Positions 31,998 to 41,624 of a stretch of DNA of 64,000 bases are shown here, in pieces; within the stretch, counting starts at the first letter, position 1; each line of letters opens with the position of its first letter. The translations under genes were made by a program, and so were the position numbers. The notes below the pieces were generated by a model. The model saw nothing but the letters and a program-made list of their open reading frames with translations. It was not told the DNA's origin and searched no databases. This DNA is from Micromonospora sp. KC606. Lineage in GTDB: Bacteria; Actinomycetota; Actinomycetes; Mycobacteriales; Micromonosporaceae. The stretch covers positions 1-64,000 of the forward strand of contig NZ_SMKN01000006.1 in the NCBI RefSeq assembly GCF_004348675.1, given 5' to 3'.

Positions 31998-33496
31998 CAG
32001 TGGCCGCCGCTGAGGGTGCCGGCGAGGGTGCCGTGGATGGCGGCGCTGGGCTTGTTCAACTCGACGATCTCGACGGTCTTGCCGCGCGCGGCGTACTTGG
32101 TGGTGATCGCGTCGAGTGCGGCGACGGACGAGGCGTCCCAGACGTGGGCGTGGGACATGTCGATGATCACGTGCTGCGGGTCGTTCGCGTAGTCGAACTG
32201 GTGGACGAGGTCGTTGCTGGAGGCGAAGAACAGTTCGCCGTGCACGGAGTAGATGCGGGTGCCGCCGTCGGGGTCCAGCACGCTGGTGACCTCCACCAGG
32301 TGCGCGACCCGGCGGGCGAAGATCACCATGGCGGTGAGCACGCCGGCGATGACGCCGATGGCGAGGTTGTGGGTGGCGAGCACGGCGCCGACGGTGGTGA
32401 CCATGACGAGGGTCTCGCCCAGTGGCATCCGCCTGAGGGTGGCGGGGGCGACGGAGTGCCAATCGAACGTCGACACCGCAACGATGATCATCACGGCGAC
32501 CAGGGCGGCCATCGGGATCGTGGCGACCACGTCACCGAGACTGACGACCAGGATCAGCAGGAACACGCCGGACAGGAAGGTCGACAGGCGGGTCCGGGCG
32601 CCGGATGCCTTCACGTTGATCATCGTCTGGCCGATCATGGCGCAGCCGCCCATGCCGCCGAAGAAACCGGTGACGATGTTGGCCACGCCCTGGCCCCAGG
32701 ACTCGCGGGTCTTGCTGGAGTGGGTGTCGGTGATGTCGTCGACGAGCTTGGCGGTCATCAGTGATTCCATCAGCCCGACCAGCGCGATGCCGAGGGCGTA
32801 GGGGGCGATGAGGATGAGGGTGTCCGTGGTCCAGGGGATCTGGGGCAGGCCGAGGGTCGGCAGGCTGTCGGGCAGTTTCCCCTGGTCGCCGACGGTGGGC
32901 ACGGTCACGCTGGCGGCGACGGTGATGACGGTCAGCACGACGATCGCCACCAGGGGAGCCGGCACGACGTTGGTGAGCCGGGGGAGTCCGACCATGATCG
33001 CCAGGGCCAGGGCGGCGAGCGGGTAGACCAGCCACGGCACGCCGAGCAGGTGGGGGACCTGCGCGGCGAAGATCAGGATGGCCAGGGCGTTGACGAAGCC
33101 GACCATCACGCTGCGCGGGATGAACCGCATCAGCTTCGCCACCCCGAGCACCGCGAGGAGCACCTGGATGACCCCGCCGAGGATCACCGCCGCGACGAGG
33201 TAGTCCAGCCCGTGCTCCTTGGCCAGCGGCGCGACGACCAAAGCGATCGCGCCGGTCGCGGCGGAGATCATCGCCGGTCGGCCTCCGCAGATCGCGATCA
33301 CCACGGCCATGGTGAACGAGGCGAACAGCCCGACGCGGGGGTCCACCCCGGCCAGGATCGAGAAGCTGATCGCCTCGGGAATCAGGGCCAGGGCGACGAC
33401 CAGACCGGCGAGCACCTCGGTGCGGAACACCTTCGGCGACAGCCAGGACGGGCGGGACAGACGCGGCCGAGTGACCGCGGACAGCACAGAAGACAT
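31997..33496 (-). CDS. SulP-family anion transporter with STAS domain
   Basis: A 499-aa membrane protein that moves sulfate, bicarbonate or a related anion. The N-terminal ~370 residues hold 10-12 helices including the SulP signature region ([41 protein letters not shown]). The C-terminus is a STAS domain ([40 protein letters not shown]). The ATG at 33496 fits SulP N-termini; the longer open frame reads upstream leader. Anion specificity cannot be told from the sequence. Bicarbonate or sulfate are the common options. Confidence 0.9.
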   Translation of the reverse strand: MSSVLSAVTRPRLSRPSWLSPKVFRTEVLAGLVVALALIPEAISFSILAGVDPRVGLFASFTMAVVIAICGGRPAMISAATGAIALVVAPLAKEHGLDYLVAAVILGGVIQVLLAVLGVAKLMRFIPRSVMVGFVNALAILIFAAQVPHLLGVPWLVYPLAALALAIMVGLPRLTNVVPAPLVAIVVLTVITVAASVTVPTVGDQGKLPDSLPTLGLPQIPWTTDTLILIAPYALGIALVGLMESLMTAKLVDDITDTHSSKTRESWGQGVANIVTGFFGGMGGCAMIGQTMINVKASGARTRLSTFLSGVFLLILVVSLGDVVATIPMAALVAVMIIVAVSTFDWHSVAPATLRRMPLGETLVMVTTVGAVLATHNLAIGVIAGVLTAMVIFARRVAHLVEVTSVLDPDGGTRIYSVHGELFFASSNDLVHQFDYANDPQHVIIDMSHAHVWDASSVAALDAITTKYAARGKTVEIVELNKPSAAIHGTLAGTLSGGH

Positions 33497-33526
33497 ACAG
33501 CCGTTTCCGCTCAGGGCGTGCGCGCC

Positions 33527-33552
33527 GGGCGCACACACGAAGCCGTGTGCCC
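33527..33552 (-). other. Stem-loop in the SulP 5' leader
   Basis: GCACAC (33531-33536) pairs with GTGTGC (33545-33550), extended by GGGC/CC with a bulge. It lies about 30 nt upstream of the SulP start in a leader of roughly 180 nt. It may be regulatory or simply a GC-rich hairpin. Confidence 0.3.
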
Positions 33553-33683
33553 GCTCGGGGACACGGCACCATTGGACGTGCAGATCAAGACCGGCCGGAG
33601 GGCTCCGAACCGCTCTTTCGGGCGCCATCGCCCGGGCGAAGACCACGAGGGCCGTAGCCGCACCTCGACGACCTGCGCCCAAC

Positions 33684-33703
33684 CTACCCTCCGGTGAGGG
33701 TAG
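33684..33703. promoter_or_regulatory. MerR-type operator dyad upstream of SulP-merR
   Basis: CTACCCTC and GAGGGTAG form a perfect 8-bp dyad around CGGT, with flanking AACC/GGTT extending it by one bulged base. Long dyads in a stretched promoter are the MerR pattern, and the merR gene is in the operon that starts just below it. -35 and -10 elements cannot be fixed by eye. Confidence 0.6.
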
Positions 33704-33857
33704 GGTTCGTCCATCGTGATGATCATCACCGGTGTGGGTCGGAGTGTGGCAGGTGCCCGTCAGGGTGCGGGTCGCGGCATCGGCCCAAGACGCCGGTACC
33801 GGCGACGAGCTGCTGGCGCGAGGGCCCGGTCACCGGGGCGGGCACCGGTCCGGCTGG

Positions 33858-36044
33858 TCACCGGGTCAGCAGCCGCTCCATACCCTGGGCGACGCGGGCG
33901 CGGGGGTCGCGCAGGGACGGGGTCTGCCGCACGAACAGGTGGCCCCGCCGTACCCGGTGGCGCCAGTGGGTGCGGTCCCGCTGCCGCCAGACGTGCAGGT
34001 CGACCACGGCGTCGCCCACGCGAAGCCCCCGCAGGCGCAGGTCGGGCAGCCAGTCGGGCAGGTGGGGGTCGAGCAGCAGCAGGTGGGCGGGGGCGAACGG
34101 GCGCAGGCTGAGCATCGCCTGGATCATCAGGACCACCGCGCTGGCCGACCAGGACTGCGGGGCGTTGGCCTGCGGGTAGACGCCCGGGTGTGGATGCTCG
34201 GCGTCGCGGGCCAGCCCACCGACGGCCTCCGGCACGCGGTGGGCGGTGAACAACTCGGCGAGGTCGAAGAAACCACGGGCGAGGTCGTGCAGTTGCGGCC
34301 AGCAGCCGTAACGGCTGAAGCCGGCGGCGATGCTCGCCTGTTCGACGGCCCAGACGCTGCCGAGGTGGTAGCTGAACGGGTGGTAGGCCGGGTTGTCGGT
34401 GCTCAGGGTGCGGATGCCCCAGCCGGAGAACATGTCGGGTCGCATGAGCCGCCGCGCCACCCGCTGCCCCTGCTCCGAGGTGGCGACGGCGGTGAGCAGC
34501 AGGTGCCCGGCATTGCTCGACACGACCCGCAGCAGCTGGCCGTCCGGGCCCAGCCCGAGGGCGTACACGTCGAGGTCGTCGAGCCACAAACGCTGGTTGA
34601 CCCGCTGACGCAGGCGGGCGGCCTGGGCCAGCAGCCGGCGGGCCTGGACGCGGTCGCCGGCGGCGACGAGGACGGAGATGATGTTGCGCAGCGCGGCGTA
34701 CCAGTAGCCCTGCAGCTCGCAGGTGACGATCGGGTCCTTCTGTTGGCGACCGTCGGCGTCGACGATGGCGTCGGGGGCGTCCTTCCAGCCCTGGTGGCGC
34801 ACCCCCCGTGGTGAGCGTTGCCGGTATTCGAGCAGCCCGTCGCGGTCGAGGTCGCCGTAACGGTCCAGCCAGGTCAGGGCACGTCGGGCCGCGGGGAGCA
34901 GCTCCAGCGCCGTGGCGGTGTCACCGGTCCACGCGTGGTACTGCCCCAGCATCGCCACGTAGTCCACCGGCGTGGCGTAGTCGCCGTAGTACCGGTCGAA
35001 CGGGTTCTCGCCGAGCGCGGAGGAGGGCGGGTCACCGGCTTGGTGGATCATGGCGCCGGGTTCCTCGTCGCGCCAGTCGTCGATCCGGGTGCCCTGGAGT
35101 ACGGCGTTGGCCCGTAGCGCGTCGCGCAGCGGGCCGCGCAGGGCGAGCAGGGCCTGCCATCCGGTGGTCAACGTGTCGCGGCCGAAGAACTGGTCGTACA
35201 ACGGGACGCCGGCGATCAGCGCCGACGGTCCGCCTGGCTGGCCGAGGGGCAGGCTGGCCAGATCCTCGATCGCGGTGTCCCAGGTCCGCTGCACACCGGG
35301 GTCGCTGACGCGCACCTCGGGTGGTTCCTCGCCGAGGCGTTCGGCGACGACGTCGGCCAGCGGGCCCATGGTGAACCGCCCGGGGCCGGGAGCGCACTCG
35401 TGGCCGTCCAGGATCGCGGCCACGGTGATCTCGACCCGGCGGCGACCGCGTCCGGGCACCGACAGCGACACCCGCAGGGCGTCGCCGTCCCAGTCGCAGA
35501 CCGCCTCGGTCTCCACCCGCACCCGCACGGCTCGCCCCAGGTGGGGATGGTCGAGGCGCAGCCGCACCTGCCGACGCCGTGGCTGCCATTCGACGACGGT
35601 ACGGCCGAGGCGTTGCGGGCTGCCGGCGTCGGCTTCGGCGGTGCCGGTGAAGTCCGCCGCGAGGTGTAGTCCGAGGGTCAGCGGCCGGTCGGCGTGGGTG
35701 TGGTTGACGAGGTCGGCGCGCAGCCGCAGGCCGCCGTCGAGGAACGCCGCGAGTTCGAGGTGCACGCCGCTGGCCTCGCGGTAGACCTCGGTCCCGTGCC
35801 GGGCCTCGGCCTCGGCGTCGGGCGCTTCGGCGTAGGCCAGCAGGGCGTCGTGGCCGACCTCGCTGACCGCGAACGGCAGCACGGGGTGCCCGTCGACGCT
35901 CCAGGTGAGCCGGGACAGCAGCCGGCTGTTGTGGACGTACAGGCCCTCGGCGCCCTCACCGGTCACCAGCCCGAGCGGGTTGGTGACCAGCATCGTTGTT
36001 TCGCGGTAGACGAACCGCTGGTGGGGGCGGGTGCGTAGCGCCAC
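33858..36044 (-). CDS. Amylo-alpha-1,6-glucosidase / glycogen-debranching-type glycosidase 1
   Basis: A 728-aa cytoplasmic protein. The N-terminal beta domain (RFVYRETTMLVTNPLG; GLYVHNSRLLSRLTW) is the glycogen-debranching N-terminal domain, followed by an (alpha/alpha)6 catalytic domain with FFGRDTLTTGWQALLAL, HQGWKDAPDAI, CELQGYWYAAL and GWGIRTLSTDNPAYHPFSYH. The GTG at 36044 has GAGGGCGG 7 nt upstream and starts 4 nt after the SDR stop, so the two genes are coupled. A paralogue of this enzyme is encoded at 41.6 kb. Likely acts on alpha-glucans or related oligosaccharides; the exact linkage is not certain. Confidence 0.88.
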   Translation of the reverse strand: MALRTRPHQRFVYRETTMLVTNPLGLVTGEGAEGLYVHNSRLLSRLTWSVDGHPVLPFAVSEVGHDALLAYAEAPDAEAEARHGTEVYREASGVHLELAAFLDGGLRLRADLVNHTHADRPLTLGLHLAADFTGTAEADAGSPQRLGRTVVEWQPRRRQVRLRLDHPHLGRAVRVRVETEAVCDWDGDALRVSLSVPGRGRRRVEITVAAILDGHECAPGPGRFTMGPLADVVAERLGEEPPEVRVSDPGVQRTWDTAIEDLASLPLGQPGGPSALIAGVPLYDQFFGRDTLTTGWQALLALRGPLRDALRANAVLQGTRIDDWRDEEPGAMIHQAGDPPSSALGENPFDRYYGDYATPVDYVAMLGQYHAWTGDTATALELLPAARRALTWLDRYGDLDRDGLLEYRQRSPRGVRHQGWKDAPDAIVDADGRQQKDPIVTCELQGYWYAALRNIISVLVAAGDRVQARRLLAQAARLRQRVNQRLWLDDLDVYALGLGPDGQLLRVVSSNAGHLLLTAVATSEQGQRVARRLMRPDMFSGWGIRTLSTDNPAYHPFSYHLGSVWAVEQASIAAGFSRYGCWPQLHDLARGFFDLAELFTAHRVPEAVGGLARDAEHPHPGVYPQANAPQSWSASAVVLMIQAMLSLRPFAPAHLLLLDPHLPDWLPDLRLRGLRVGDAVVDLHVWRQRDRTHWRHRVRRGHLFVRQTPSLRDPRARVAQGMERLLTR

Positions 36045-36048
36045 GGTG

Positions 36049-37056
36049 TCACCGCCCTCGACGCCGCAGGGCGGCCACGGCGAGCAGCGCGGCACCGGCC
36101 GCCAGGGCACGCAGACGGTGGGGGTGGTGTTCGAGGAGGGTCGTGTAGAGGCTGGTGGACTTGGCGCGCTGCCCGAACGCGCCGTCGGTGCTGCCGGGGC
36201 CGACACTCGCGGTGAACAGGTTGTCGGCACCGTCGTCGGGGCGGTCGGAGTGCTGTTTGTCCACGATCCTGCCGGCGGTGAGCAGGATGGTGCCGGCCAG
36301 GCGGGGTGCGGCCCGGTGCACCAGCTCGAGCAGTTTCGCGCCGCCGCCGACCACCACCCGAGGCTGCGGGTGGGCGATGGCGTGCAGCACCGCCTCGGCG
36401 ACCACCCGAGGTTGATAGACCGGCGGTATCGGTTGTGGCAGCACCCCGAGTCTCGACCGGGCGTGCTGGAACAGTGGGGTGTTGATCGACGACGGCAGCA
36501 GCGTGCTGACGGTGATCGGGCTGCCGTCGTGGCGCAGCTCCAGGCGCAGCGACTCGGCGAAGCCGAGGACGCCGTGCTTGGCGGCCACGTACGCCGCCTG
36601 GAGCGGCACCGCCTGCACCGACAGGGCGCTGGCCACGTTGACGATGCCGCCCTCGCCCTGGGCACGCATCTGGTCGAGGGCGGCTCTCATCCCGTACACC
36701 TGCCCGAGCAGGGTCACCTGGATGGCCCGGGTGATCTCCTCGGGCGCCAGCTGGTGGACCCGGCCGTAGAGGGAGGTGGCCGCACAGTTGACCCAGGTGT
36801 CGATCCGCCCGAACCGACCGACGGCCGTGGTGGCGAGGCGGCGCACCTGCTCCCACTCGGCGACGTCGGTCGGGCACACCAGGGCGGTGCCACCGAGGCG
36901 TGTCACCTCGTCGTGCAGTGTGTGCAGCGCCGGGGCGTTCCGGGCGGCCAGCACCACCGTGGCGTGCTGCTCGGCCAGCAGCAGCGCGGTCTCCCGCCCG
37001 ACCCCGGACGACGCGCCGGTGACGACCACGACCTGCTCGGACAGTGAGCGGGGCAC
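36049..37056 (-). CDS. Short-chain dehydrogenase/reductase with C-terminal hydrophobic tail
   Basis: A 335-aa SDR: cofactor motif TGASSGVG near residue 15, NAG-equivalent NCA (in WVNCAATSLYG), catalytic Ser in NVASALSVQ and YxxxK in YVAAK. The extension beyond ~residue 245 ends with a hydrophobic, Arg-capped segment (LRALAAGAALLAVAALRRRGR-like) that may anchor it to the membrane. GTG at 37056 has AAGGGAG upstream. It precedes the debranching-type glycosidase by 4 nt. The substrate is unknown. Confidence 0.88.
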   Translation of the reverse strand: MPRSLSEQVVVVTGASSGVGRETALLLAEQHATVVLAARNAPALHTLHDEVTRLGGTALVCPTDVAEWEQVRRLATTAVGRFGRIDTWVNCAATSLYGRVHQLAPEEITRAIQVTLLGQVYGMRAALDQMRAQGEGGIVNVASALSVQAVPLQAAYVAAKHGVLGFAESLRLELRHDGSPITVSTLLPSSINTPLFQHARSRLGVLPQPIPPVYQPRVVAEAVLHAIAHPQPRVVVGGGAKLLELVHRAAPRLAGTILLTAGRIVDKQHSDRPDDGADNLFTASVGPGSTDGAFGQRAKSTSLYTTLLEHHPHRLRALAAGAALLAVAALRRRGR

Positions 37057-37368
37057 AAGGCGCTCCCTTCCTGGGCCGGCACAGGTGCCGAATGCCTGTG
37101 CGATGGGTGCTGCCACCGGTCTCAGGTCGTCCGGTTCCTCCTCGTGGGGCCGGCTGTCCGCCGGGTGACTTCCCCGCTGCCGGTCGGGCACACCAGCGAG
37201 CCGGACGATCTGGGTGACAATCAGCCGGGGGAGGGGGAACCGGTGCCGGTGAGGCGCGGCCGGGCCGGATTCATCCACGGTCGCGGCAGATCTCGGTCTC
37301 CGGCGCGGCGGAAGCCACGAAATGCCGCAAGCCGCCTTGTTCTTCCCCGGCACCGCCTGCGCACCGCT
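37057..37368. other. Intergenic region, nothing specific seen
   Basis: This 312-bp GC-rich stretch lies upstream of the SDR gene and downstream of the second sugar importer. It should contain the SDR promoter and the importer terminator, but I see no convincing hexamers, operator or strong hairpin. The SDR frame stays open through part of it without a likely start. Confidence 0.4.
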
Positions 37369-38205
37369 CTAGCCTTTGTCGGCTCCCTCCGTCGCGCCTC
37401 GGACGAAGTAGCGTTGGAACACCACGAAGATGATCGCTACGGGGATCGTGGCGAGCAGCGCCGCGCCGAGCTTGAGCGGATACTGCGTGCCGGACCCGAG
37501 CGAGCCGCTGACCAGGTCGGCGAGACCGCGCGGGAGCGTGAAGAGGTTCGGGTTCTGCACGGCGACGAGGGTGTGTGTGAACTCGTTCCAGGAGCCCTGG
37601 AACGACAGGATCGTGAGCGTGATCAGGGCCGGTCGGGCCATCGGCAGCACGACCGACCAGTACCTGCGGAAAACGCCGGCCCCGTCGATTCGCGCCGCCT
37701 CCTCGATGCTGACGGGCACCGATTCGAAGAACTGCTTCATGATGAACACGCCGGCCGCGTCCGCGATGAGCGGTAGGATCAGCGCGGTGTAGCTGTCATA
37801 GATGCCGAGTTGGTTGAGCACCAGGAATTTCGGGATGAGCAGCACCACGCCGGGCACGGCCAGCAGGGCGATGATGCTGGCGAAGATGGCCTGCCGGCCG
37901 GGGAAGCGCAGGCGGGCCAGTGCGTAGCCGGCCATCGAGTCGAGGAGCACCCGCCCTGCGGTGATCACCACGGCTACCAGGACGGAGTTGCCCAGCCAGA
38001 TCGGGAAGCTGGTGCCCTCGAAGATCCGCTCGAACCCGTCCAGCGAGACGGAATCGGGTATCGGTGAGAGCGGACTGGCCGCCGCGTCGGACTCGGTCTT
38101 GAACGAGTTGCCGATCTGGATCACGAAGGGATACAGGAAGACCAGCGCGAAAAAGACCAGGATCGCGTACCCGACGAAGGTGTTCACCAGCGCGCGAGGT
38201 CTCAT
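37369..38205 (-). CDS. CUT1 sugar ABC transporter permease, MalG type (second system)
   Basis: A 278-aa permease with about six transmembrane helices (first ~8-30) and the EAA loop EEAARIDGAGVFRRYWSVVLP. The ATGA overlap with the upstream permease shows coupling. It is the last gene of the lacI-binding protein-permease-permease operon on the minus strand. Confidence 0.92.
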   Translation of the reverse strand: MRPRALVNTFVGYAILVFFALVFLYPFVIQIGNSFKTESDAAASPLSPIPDSVSLDGFERIFEGTSFPIWLGNSVLVAVVITAGRVLLDSMAGYALARLRFPGRQAIFASIIALLAVPGVVLLIPKFLVLNQLGIYDSYTALILPLIADAAGVFIMKQFFESVPVSIEEAARIDGAGVFRRYWSVVLPMARPALITLTILSFQGSWNEFTHTLVAVQNPNLFTLPRGLADLVSGSLGSGTQYPLKLGAALLATIPVAIIFVVFQRYFVRGATEGADKG

Positions 38206-39227
38206 GAGGGCCTCCTTTCCCGCAGGATCCAGCGCTGGAACAGCGTCATCGCCACGATGATCAAAAACAGGACGAACGAGATCGCGGCGCCGGAGCCGTA
38301 CTCGAACTCCCGGAAAGCCGTGCGGTATGACAGGAAGGCCGGCGTCAGCGTGGTCTTGGCCGGGTTGCCCTGGCTCATCACGTAGATCTGGTCGAAGACC
38401 TGCCAGGTGCCGATCAGCCCGAGCGTGAGGACGAGGAAGAAGGTCGGACGCAGCTGGGGCAGCGTGACGTAGCGCAGGTGCTGCCACCGGTTCGCGCCGT
38501 CGATCAGGCTCGCTTCGTCCAGTTGCTTCGGCAGGTTCTGCAGGGCGGCGAGGAACATCAGCATGAAGGTCCCCGACGTGGTCCAGATGACCAGCGCGAT
38601 GATGGCGCACATGGCCACGCTCGGCCCGGACAGCCAATCCCACCAGGTCAGCCCGAACGGGCCTACGCTGTCGTGGGCGGCTGGCGCGGTGTCCACGCCG
38701 ACCGCGCCGAGCAGCACGTGCACCACGCCGCGGGAGTCGGCGAACCATTGCGGACCATCGATGCCGAAGGCGCCGAGCAGGCTGTTGACGGCACCGGAGT
38801 TGGCGAACATGAAGAGGAAGACCACGCTGATCGCCACCGAGCTGGTGACCGAGGGGAAATAGAACGCGGTCCGGAAGAACACCTTCCCCTTGAGCATCCG
38901 CTTGTCGATCACGAGCGCGAGGGCGAGCGCGAGCGCGGTCTGCGCCGGTACGACGAGCAGGACGAAGTACAGGTTGTTGCGGATGCTCGTCATGAAGTCC
39001 TGGCGGGCCAGCCCGTCCTCCGTGAAGAGCCGGGTGTAGTTGTCCGTCCCGACGAACGGGACGTCGCCGGTGAACGGGCTGCCCTGGCCGTTCCAGCCGG
39101 TCAGGCTGACCCACAGGGCCATCAGGATCGGTAGCAGCAGGAACACCCCGAGGATCAGCACGACCGGGGCGACGAAGAGCAAGCCGGCTCGTCCTTCGCC
39201 GCCCCTGACGGCACTGCGACTGCTCAC
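38202..39227 (-). CDS. CUT1 sugar ABC transporter permease, MalF type (second system)
   Basis: A 341-aa permease. After a short cytoplasmic tail the first helix is LLFVAPVVLILGVFLLLPIL (~residues 13-32). A larger periplasmic insertion follows helix 3 (QWFADSRGVVHVLLGAVG) and the EAA loop is DEASLIDGANRWQHLRYVTL. The GTG start overlaps the stop of the binding-protein gene (GTGA). Confidence 0.92.
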   Translation of the reverse strand: MSSRSAVRGGEGRAGLLFVAPVVLILGVFLLLPILMALWVSLTGWNGQGSPFTGDVPFVGTDNYTRLFTEDGLARQDFMTSIRNNLYFVLLVVPAQTALALALALVIDKRMLKGKVFFRTAFYFPSVTSSVAISVVFLFMFANSGAVNSLLGAFGIDGPQWFADSRGVVHVLLGAVGVDTAPAAHDSVGPFGLTWWDWLSGPSVAMCAIIALVIWTTSGTFMLMFLAALQNLPKQLDEASLIDGANRWQHLRYVTLPQLRPTFFLVLTLGLIGTWQVFDQIYVMSQGNPAKTTLTPAFLSYRTAFREFEYGSGAAISFVLFLIIVAMTLFQRWILRERRPS

Positions 39228-40456
39228 TGGCCGAGGACCGACTCGGTGTTCTTCTGCACCCGCGCCAGCAGCGCCTTGGGGTCGCCGTTGGCGAGGCCCT
39301 GCAGGCCGGTGTCGAAGTCGCCCAGGACGCTGTCCATCTTGGGTGCGTTGACTGGGCCGTGGGCGTACGCGGCTCCGTCGATGAACGGCTTGTCGGCGGG
39401 GAACAGTTGGATGTACTGGGCGCTGGCGGACTGCCGGGACGGCATGACGCCGAACGCCTTGGCGGCCGTCATCTGCTGGTCCACGGTGGTCATGGCCTCG
39501 ACGAACTTGATCGCCTGGTCCTTGTACCTGCTCTTGGCCGAGATGCCCCAGCATTGCGTGAACGACAGCGTGCCCTGTGCCTTGGGACCGGCGGGCAGCG
39601 GGTGCACCGTGTACTTGATGTTCGGGTAGTCGGCCTGCAACGCTCCCTTGATCCAGTTGCCCTCGATGGTCATCGCCGTCTTGCCCTTGCCGAACGCCTC
39701 GCCGGACCAACCCGCGTCGAGCTGCTTGGGGTACTGGGCCAGCCCCTGCTTGAGCAGGCTCTGGACGTACTGCAGCGCCTGGAGGTTCTCCGGGGTGTCG
39801 GCGGTGGCCTGCTTGCCGTCCGGGCTGATGATCCAGCCACCGGCCTGCACCATGAACGCGCCGATCCGGTCGCGGGTGTCACCGAGCGCGAGCGGCACGA
39901 TGCCTGCCGACTTGATCTTCTGGGAGACTGCGGTGAGCTGGTCCCAGGTGGTCGGCACGTCGCCGTCGCTCAGGCCCGCCTTGGTCCACAGGTCGGTGTT
40001 GATCTGCAGGGCGAGGGTGGAGAAGTCCTTGGGCGCGCAGTAGAACTTCCCGTCGTAGGTGAACGGGGTGCGCAGGCTCTGGTAGAAGTCGTCCGGGTTG
40101 CTGAGCTTGTCGCCGTACGGCTCCAGTGCCCCGACCTTGGCGTAGTCGGCGAACCGGAAGGCGTCGACGTAGAACACGTCGGGTGCGCTGTCGCCGGCGA
40201 ACGCCTGGCCGAGCTGCTGAGCGATGTCCTGCGCCGGTGTCACGGTCGCGGTGTTGCCGGAGGAACTGGCCCAGTCCGCGGCGGCGTCCTGCACGGCCTT
40301 GGTCTCGGCCTGCCCGGACGAGGCGATGAGGATCTGCAGGGAGGCGGGCCCGGTCTGCTGACCCGCGTCCGCGGAGTCGTCGAAGCCGCCGCCGCAGGCC
40401 GTGGAAGCAAGCAGCGCACCGGCCGCCACGGCGGCGAGGGCTGTTCTACGTATCAT
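39224..40456 (-). CDS. CUT1 sugar ABC transporter substrate-binding lipoprotein (second system)
   Basis: A 410-aa lipoprotein with lipobox STAC (Cys near residue 21) and the family-1 solute-binding fold (LQILIASSGQAETKAVQDAA; DVFYVDAFRFADYAKVGAL). ATG at 40456 follows AGGAGAG inside the 13-nt gap after the LacI gene, so all four genes form one operon. Placement beside two debranching-type glycosidases suggests an alpha-glucan-type oligosaccharide as substrate, by inference. Confidence 0.93.
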   Translation of the reverse strand: MIRRTALAAVAAGALLASTACGGGFDDSADAGQQTGPASLQILIASSGQAETKAVQDAAADWASSSGNTATVTPAQDIAQQLGQAFAGDSAPDVFYVDAFRFADYAKVGALEPYGDKLSNPDDFYQSLRTPFTYDGKFYCAPKDFSTLALQINTDLWTKAGLSDGDVPTTWDQLTAVSQKIKSAGIVPLALGDTRDRIGAFMVQAGGWIISPDGKQATADTPENLQALQYVQSLLKQGLAQYPKQLDAGWSGEAFGKGKTAMTIEGNWIKGALQADYPNIKYTVHPLPAGPKAQGTLSFTQCWGISAKSRYKDQAIKFVEAMTTVDQQMTAAKAFGVMPSRQSASAQYIQLFPADKPFIDGAAYAHGPVNAPKMDSVLGDFDTGLQGLANGDPKALLARVQKNTESVLGQ

Positions 40457-40469
40457 TTTCGGTCTCTCC

Positions 40470-41444
40470 TTATGCTGATTCGCGGATTACGAGGGTGGGT
40501 TGGAGGAGTACGGGCTCCGGCGTGATGCCCCCGTCGAGCACGCCGGTGAGAAGGTCCATGCACCGGGCCGCGGCCTCGGTGAGCGGCTGCGCGACGCTGG
40601 TGAGGCCCAGTACGCCTGCAACGGGGGTGTCGTCGAAGCCGATGACGGCGACGCCGGTCCCGCGTGTGGCGGCGAACGCTCCCGCGGCCAGCGAGTCACT
40701 GGCGCACACGAGCGCGGTGGGCGCATCCGGTATCGAGAGGAGGTCGCGGGCGGCGGCCTCGCCCTCGGCTACGTCGTCTGCGGTGAAACGCGATAAATCG
40801 GCGAATTCCGGCCCGACGGTGCTGGCCCAGCCGGCACGGCGGTCATCGCCCACCGCGTTGCCGGGCGGCCACCCGAGGAATCCGATCCGCTCGTGGCCGA
40901 TGTCCAGCAGCCGCCGCGTGGCTGCCGCGGTGCCGGCGGCGCCGTCCACATCCACCCACGGATGGCTCTCAGGTGCGCCCCACGGCCGGCCGAACGTCAC
41001 GAACGGCACGCCCCGCTCGGCCAGCCATGACGTGCGAATGTCGCCGTGGTGCGTGTCGGTCAGCACGAAGGCGTCCAGGTCGTACGCCGCGAGCAGGTCG
41101 GCGTAGGTGGCGACCTCGGCGTCGTCGTCGGCCGCCGCGTAGAGCATCACGCGGTAGCCGACCGAGGCGGCCGCGACGGTCAACCCGTGCAGGAAACGGT
41201 CGAGCACCAGGCTGTTGATGCCGTCGCGGGTGGGCTCGATTCGCACGGCCAACGTCTGCGACCGGCCGGTGCGCACCTGACGCGCCGCCTGGTTGGCCCG
41301 GTAGCCGAGCTCCTCGATCGCCCGGCGTACCCGCTCCCTGGTTTCTTCGCGGACCAGATGAGGGGTGTTCAGGACGTTCGAGACGGTCTGCCGGGACACC
41401 TGCGCACGGCGGGCCACCGTAATGATCGTCACGTTGTCAGCCAT
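40470..41444 (-). CDS. LacI-family regulator of the second sugar importer
   Basis: A 324-aa repressor: HTH at residues ~7-26 (TIITVARRAQVSRQTVSNVL) with the hinge GYRANQAARQVRTGRSQTLAV, then a periplasmic-binding-like effector domain ending with VIRESA. There is no ribosome-binding site before the ATG at 41444, but a promoter (TTGAAC, 18 bp, TAGTAA) ends about 8 nt upstream, which suggests a leaderless mRNA. A perfect palindrome overlaps that -35 box, so it probably represses itself and the operon. It is divergent from a debranching-type glycosidase. Confidence 0.92.
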   Translation of the reverse strand: MADNVTIITVARRAQVSRQTVSNVLNTPHLVREETRERVRRAIEELGYRANQAARQVRTGRSQTLAVRIEPTRDGINSLVLDRFLHGLTVAAASVGYRVMLYAAADDDAEVATYADLLAAYDLDAFVLTDTHHGDIRTSWLAERGVPFVTFGRPWGAPESHPWVDVDGAAGTAAATRRLLDIGHERIGFLGWPPGNAVGDDRRAGWASTVGPEFADLSRFTADDVAEGEAAARDLLSIPDAPTALVCASDSLAAGAFAATRGTGVAVIGFDDTPVAGVLGLTSVAQPLTEAAARCMDLLTGVLDGGITPEPVLLQPTLVIRESA

Positions 41445-41452
41445 TACAACTT

Positions 41453-41513
41453 TTACTACCTTCCGAGGTCTTGAACGTTCAAAGTCGCTCGTGCGATGAT
41501 TGGATCGTTCAAG
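41453..41513. promoter_or_regulatory. Divergent promoter/operator of lacI and the glycosidase gene
   Basis: TTGAACGTTCAA (41471-41482) is a perfect 12-bp palindrome. A related site, TTGGATCGTTCAA, lies at 41500-41512. On the minus strand TTGAAC (41482-41477) and TAGTAA (41458-41453) are spaced by 18 bp. On the plus strand TTGAAC (41471-41476) and GATGAT (41495-41500) are spaced by 18 bp. The LacI protein would therefore block both promoters. Confidence 0.7.
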
Positions 41514-41624
41514 TTGTGTGATTGTTTCGACACTGTGCCCCCCTCCGGCGCCGACTGTCAAGAGGTGACTTTCTTCACCGAAGGCCGCGGGACCGCGCCG
41601 GTCAGACCAGCAGGAGCCCCCACC

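Noticed and set aside
32000..32764. 254-codon plus-strand frame over SulP
   Set aside because: Asp/Gly/His/Val-rich antisense pattern. The SulP and STAS motifs are on the minus strand.
36050..36665. Extension of the debranching-type enzyme 1 upstream to 935 aa
   Set aside because: The added part is out-of-frame reading of the SDR gene. GTG 36044 has a good ribosome-binding site.
37057..37353. N-terminal extension of the SDR to 434 aa
   Set aside because: The extra residues lack a start with ribosome-binding site and read like noncoding sequence. GTG 37056 has AAGGGAG upstream.
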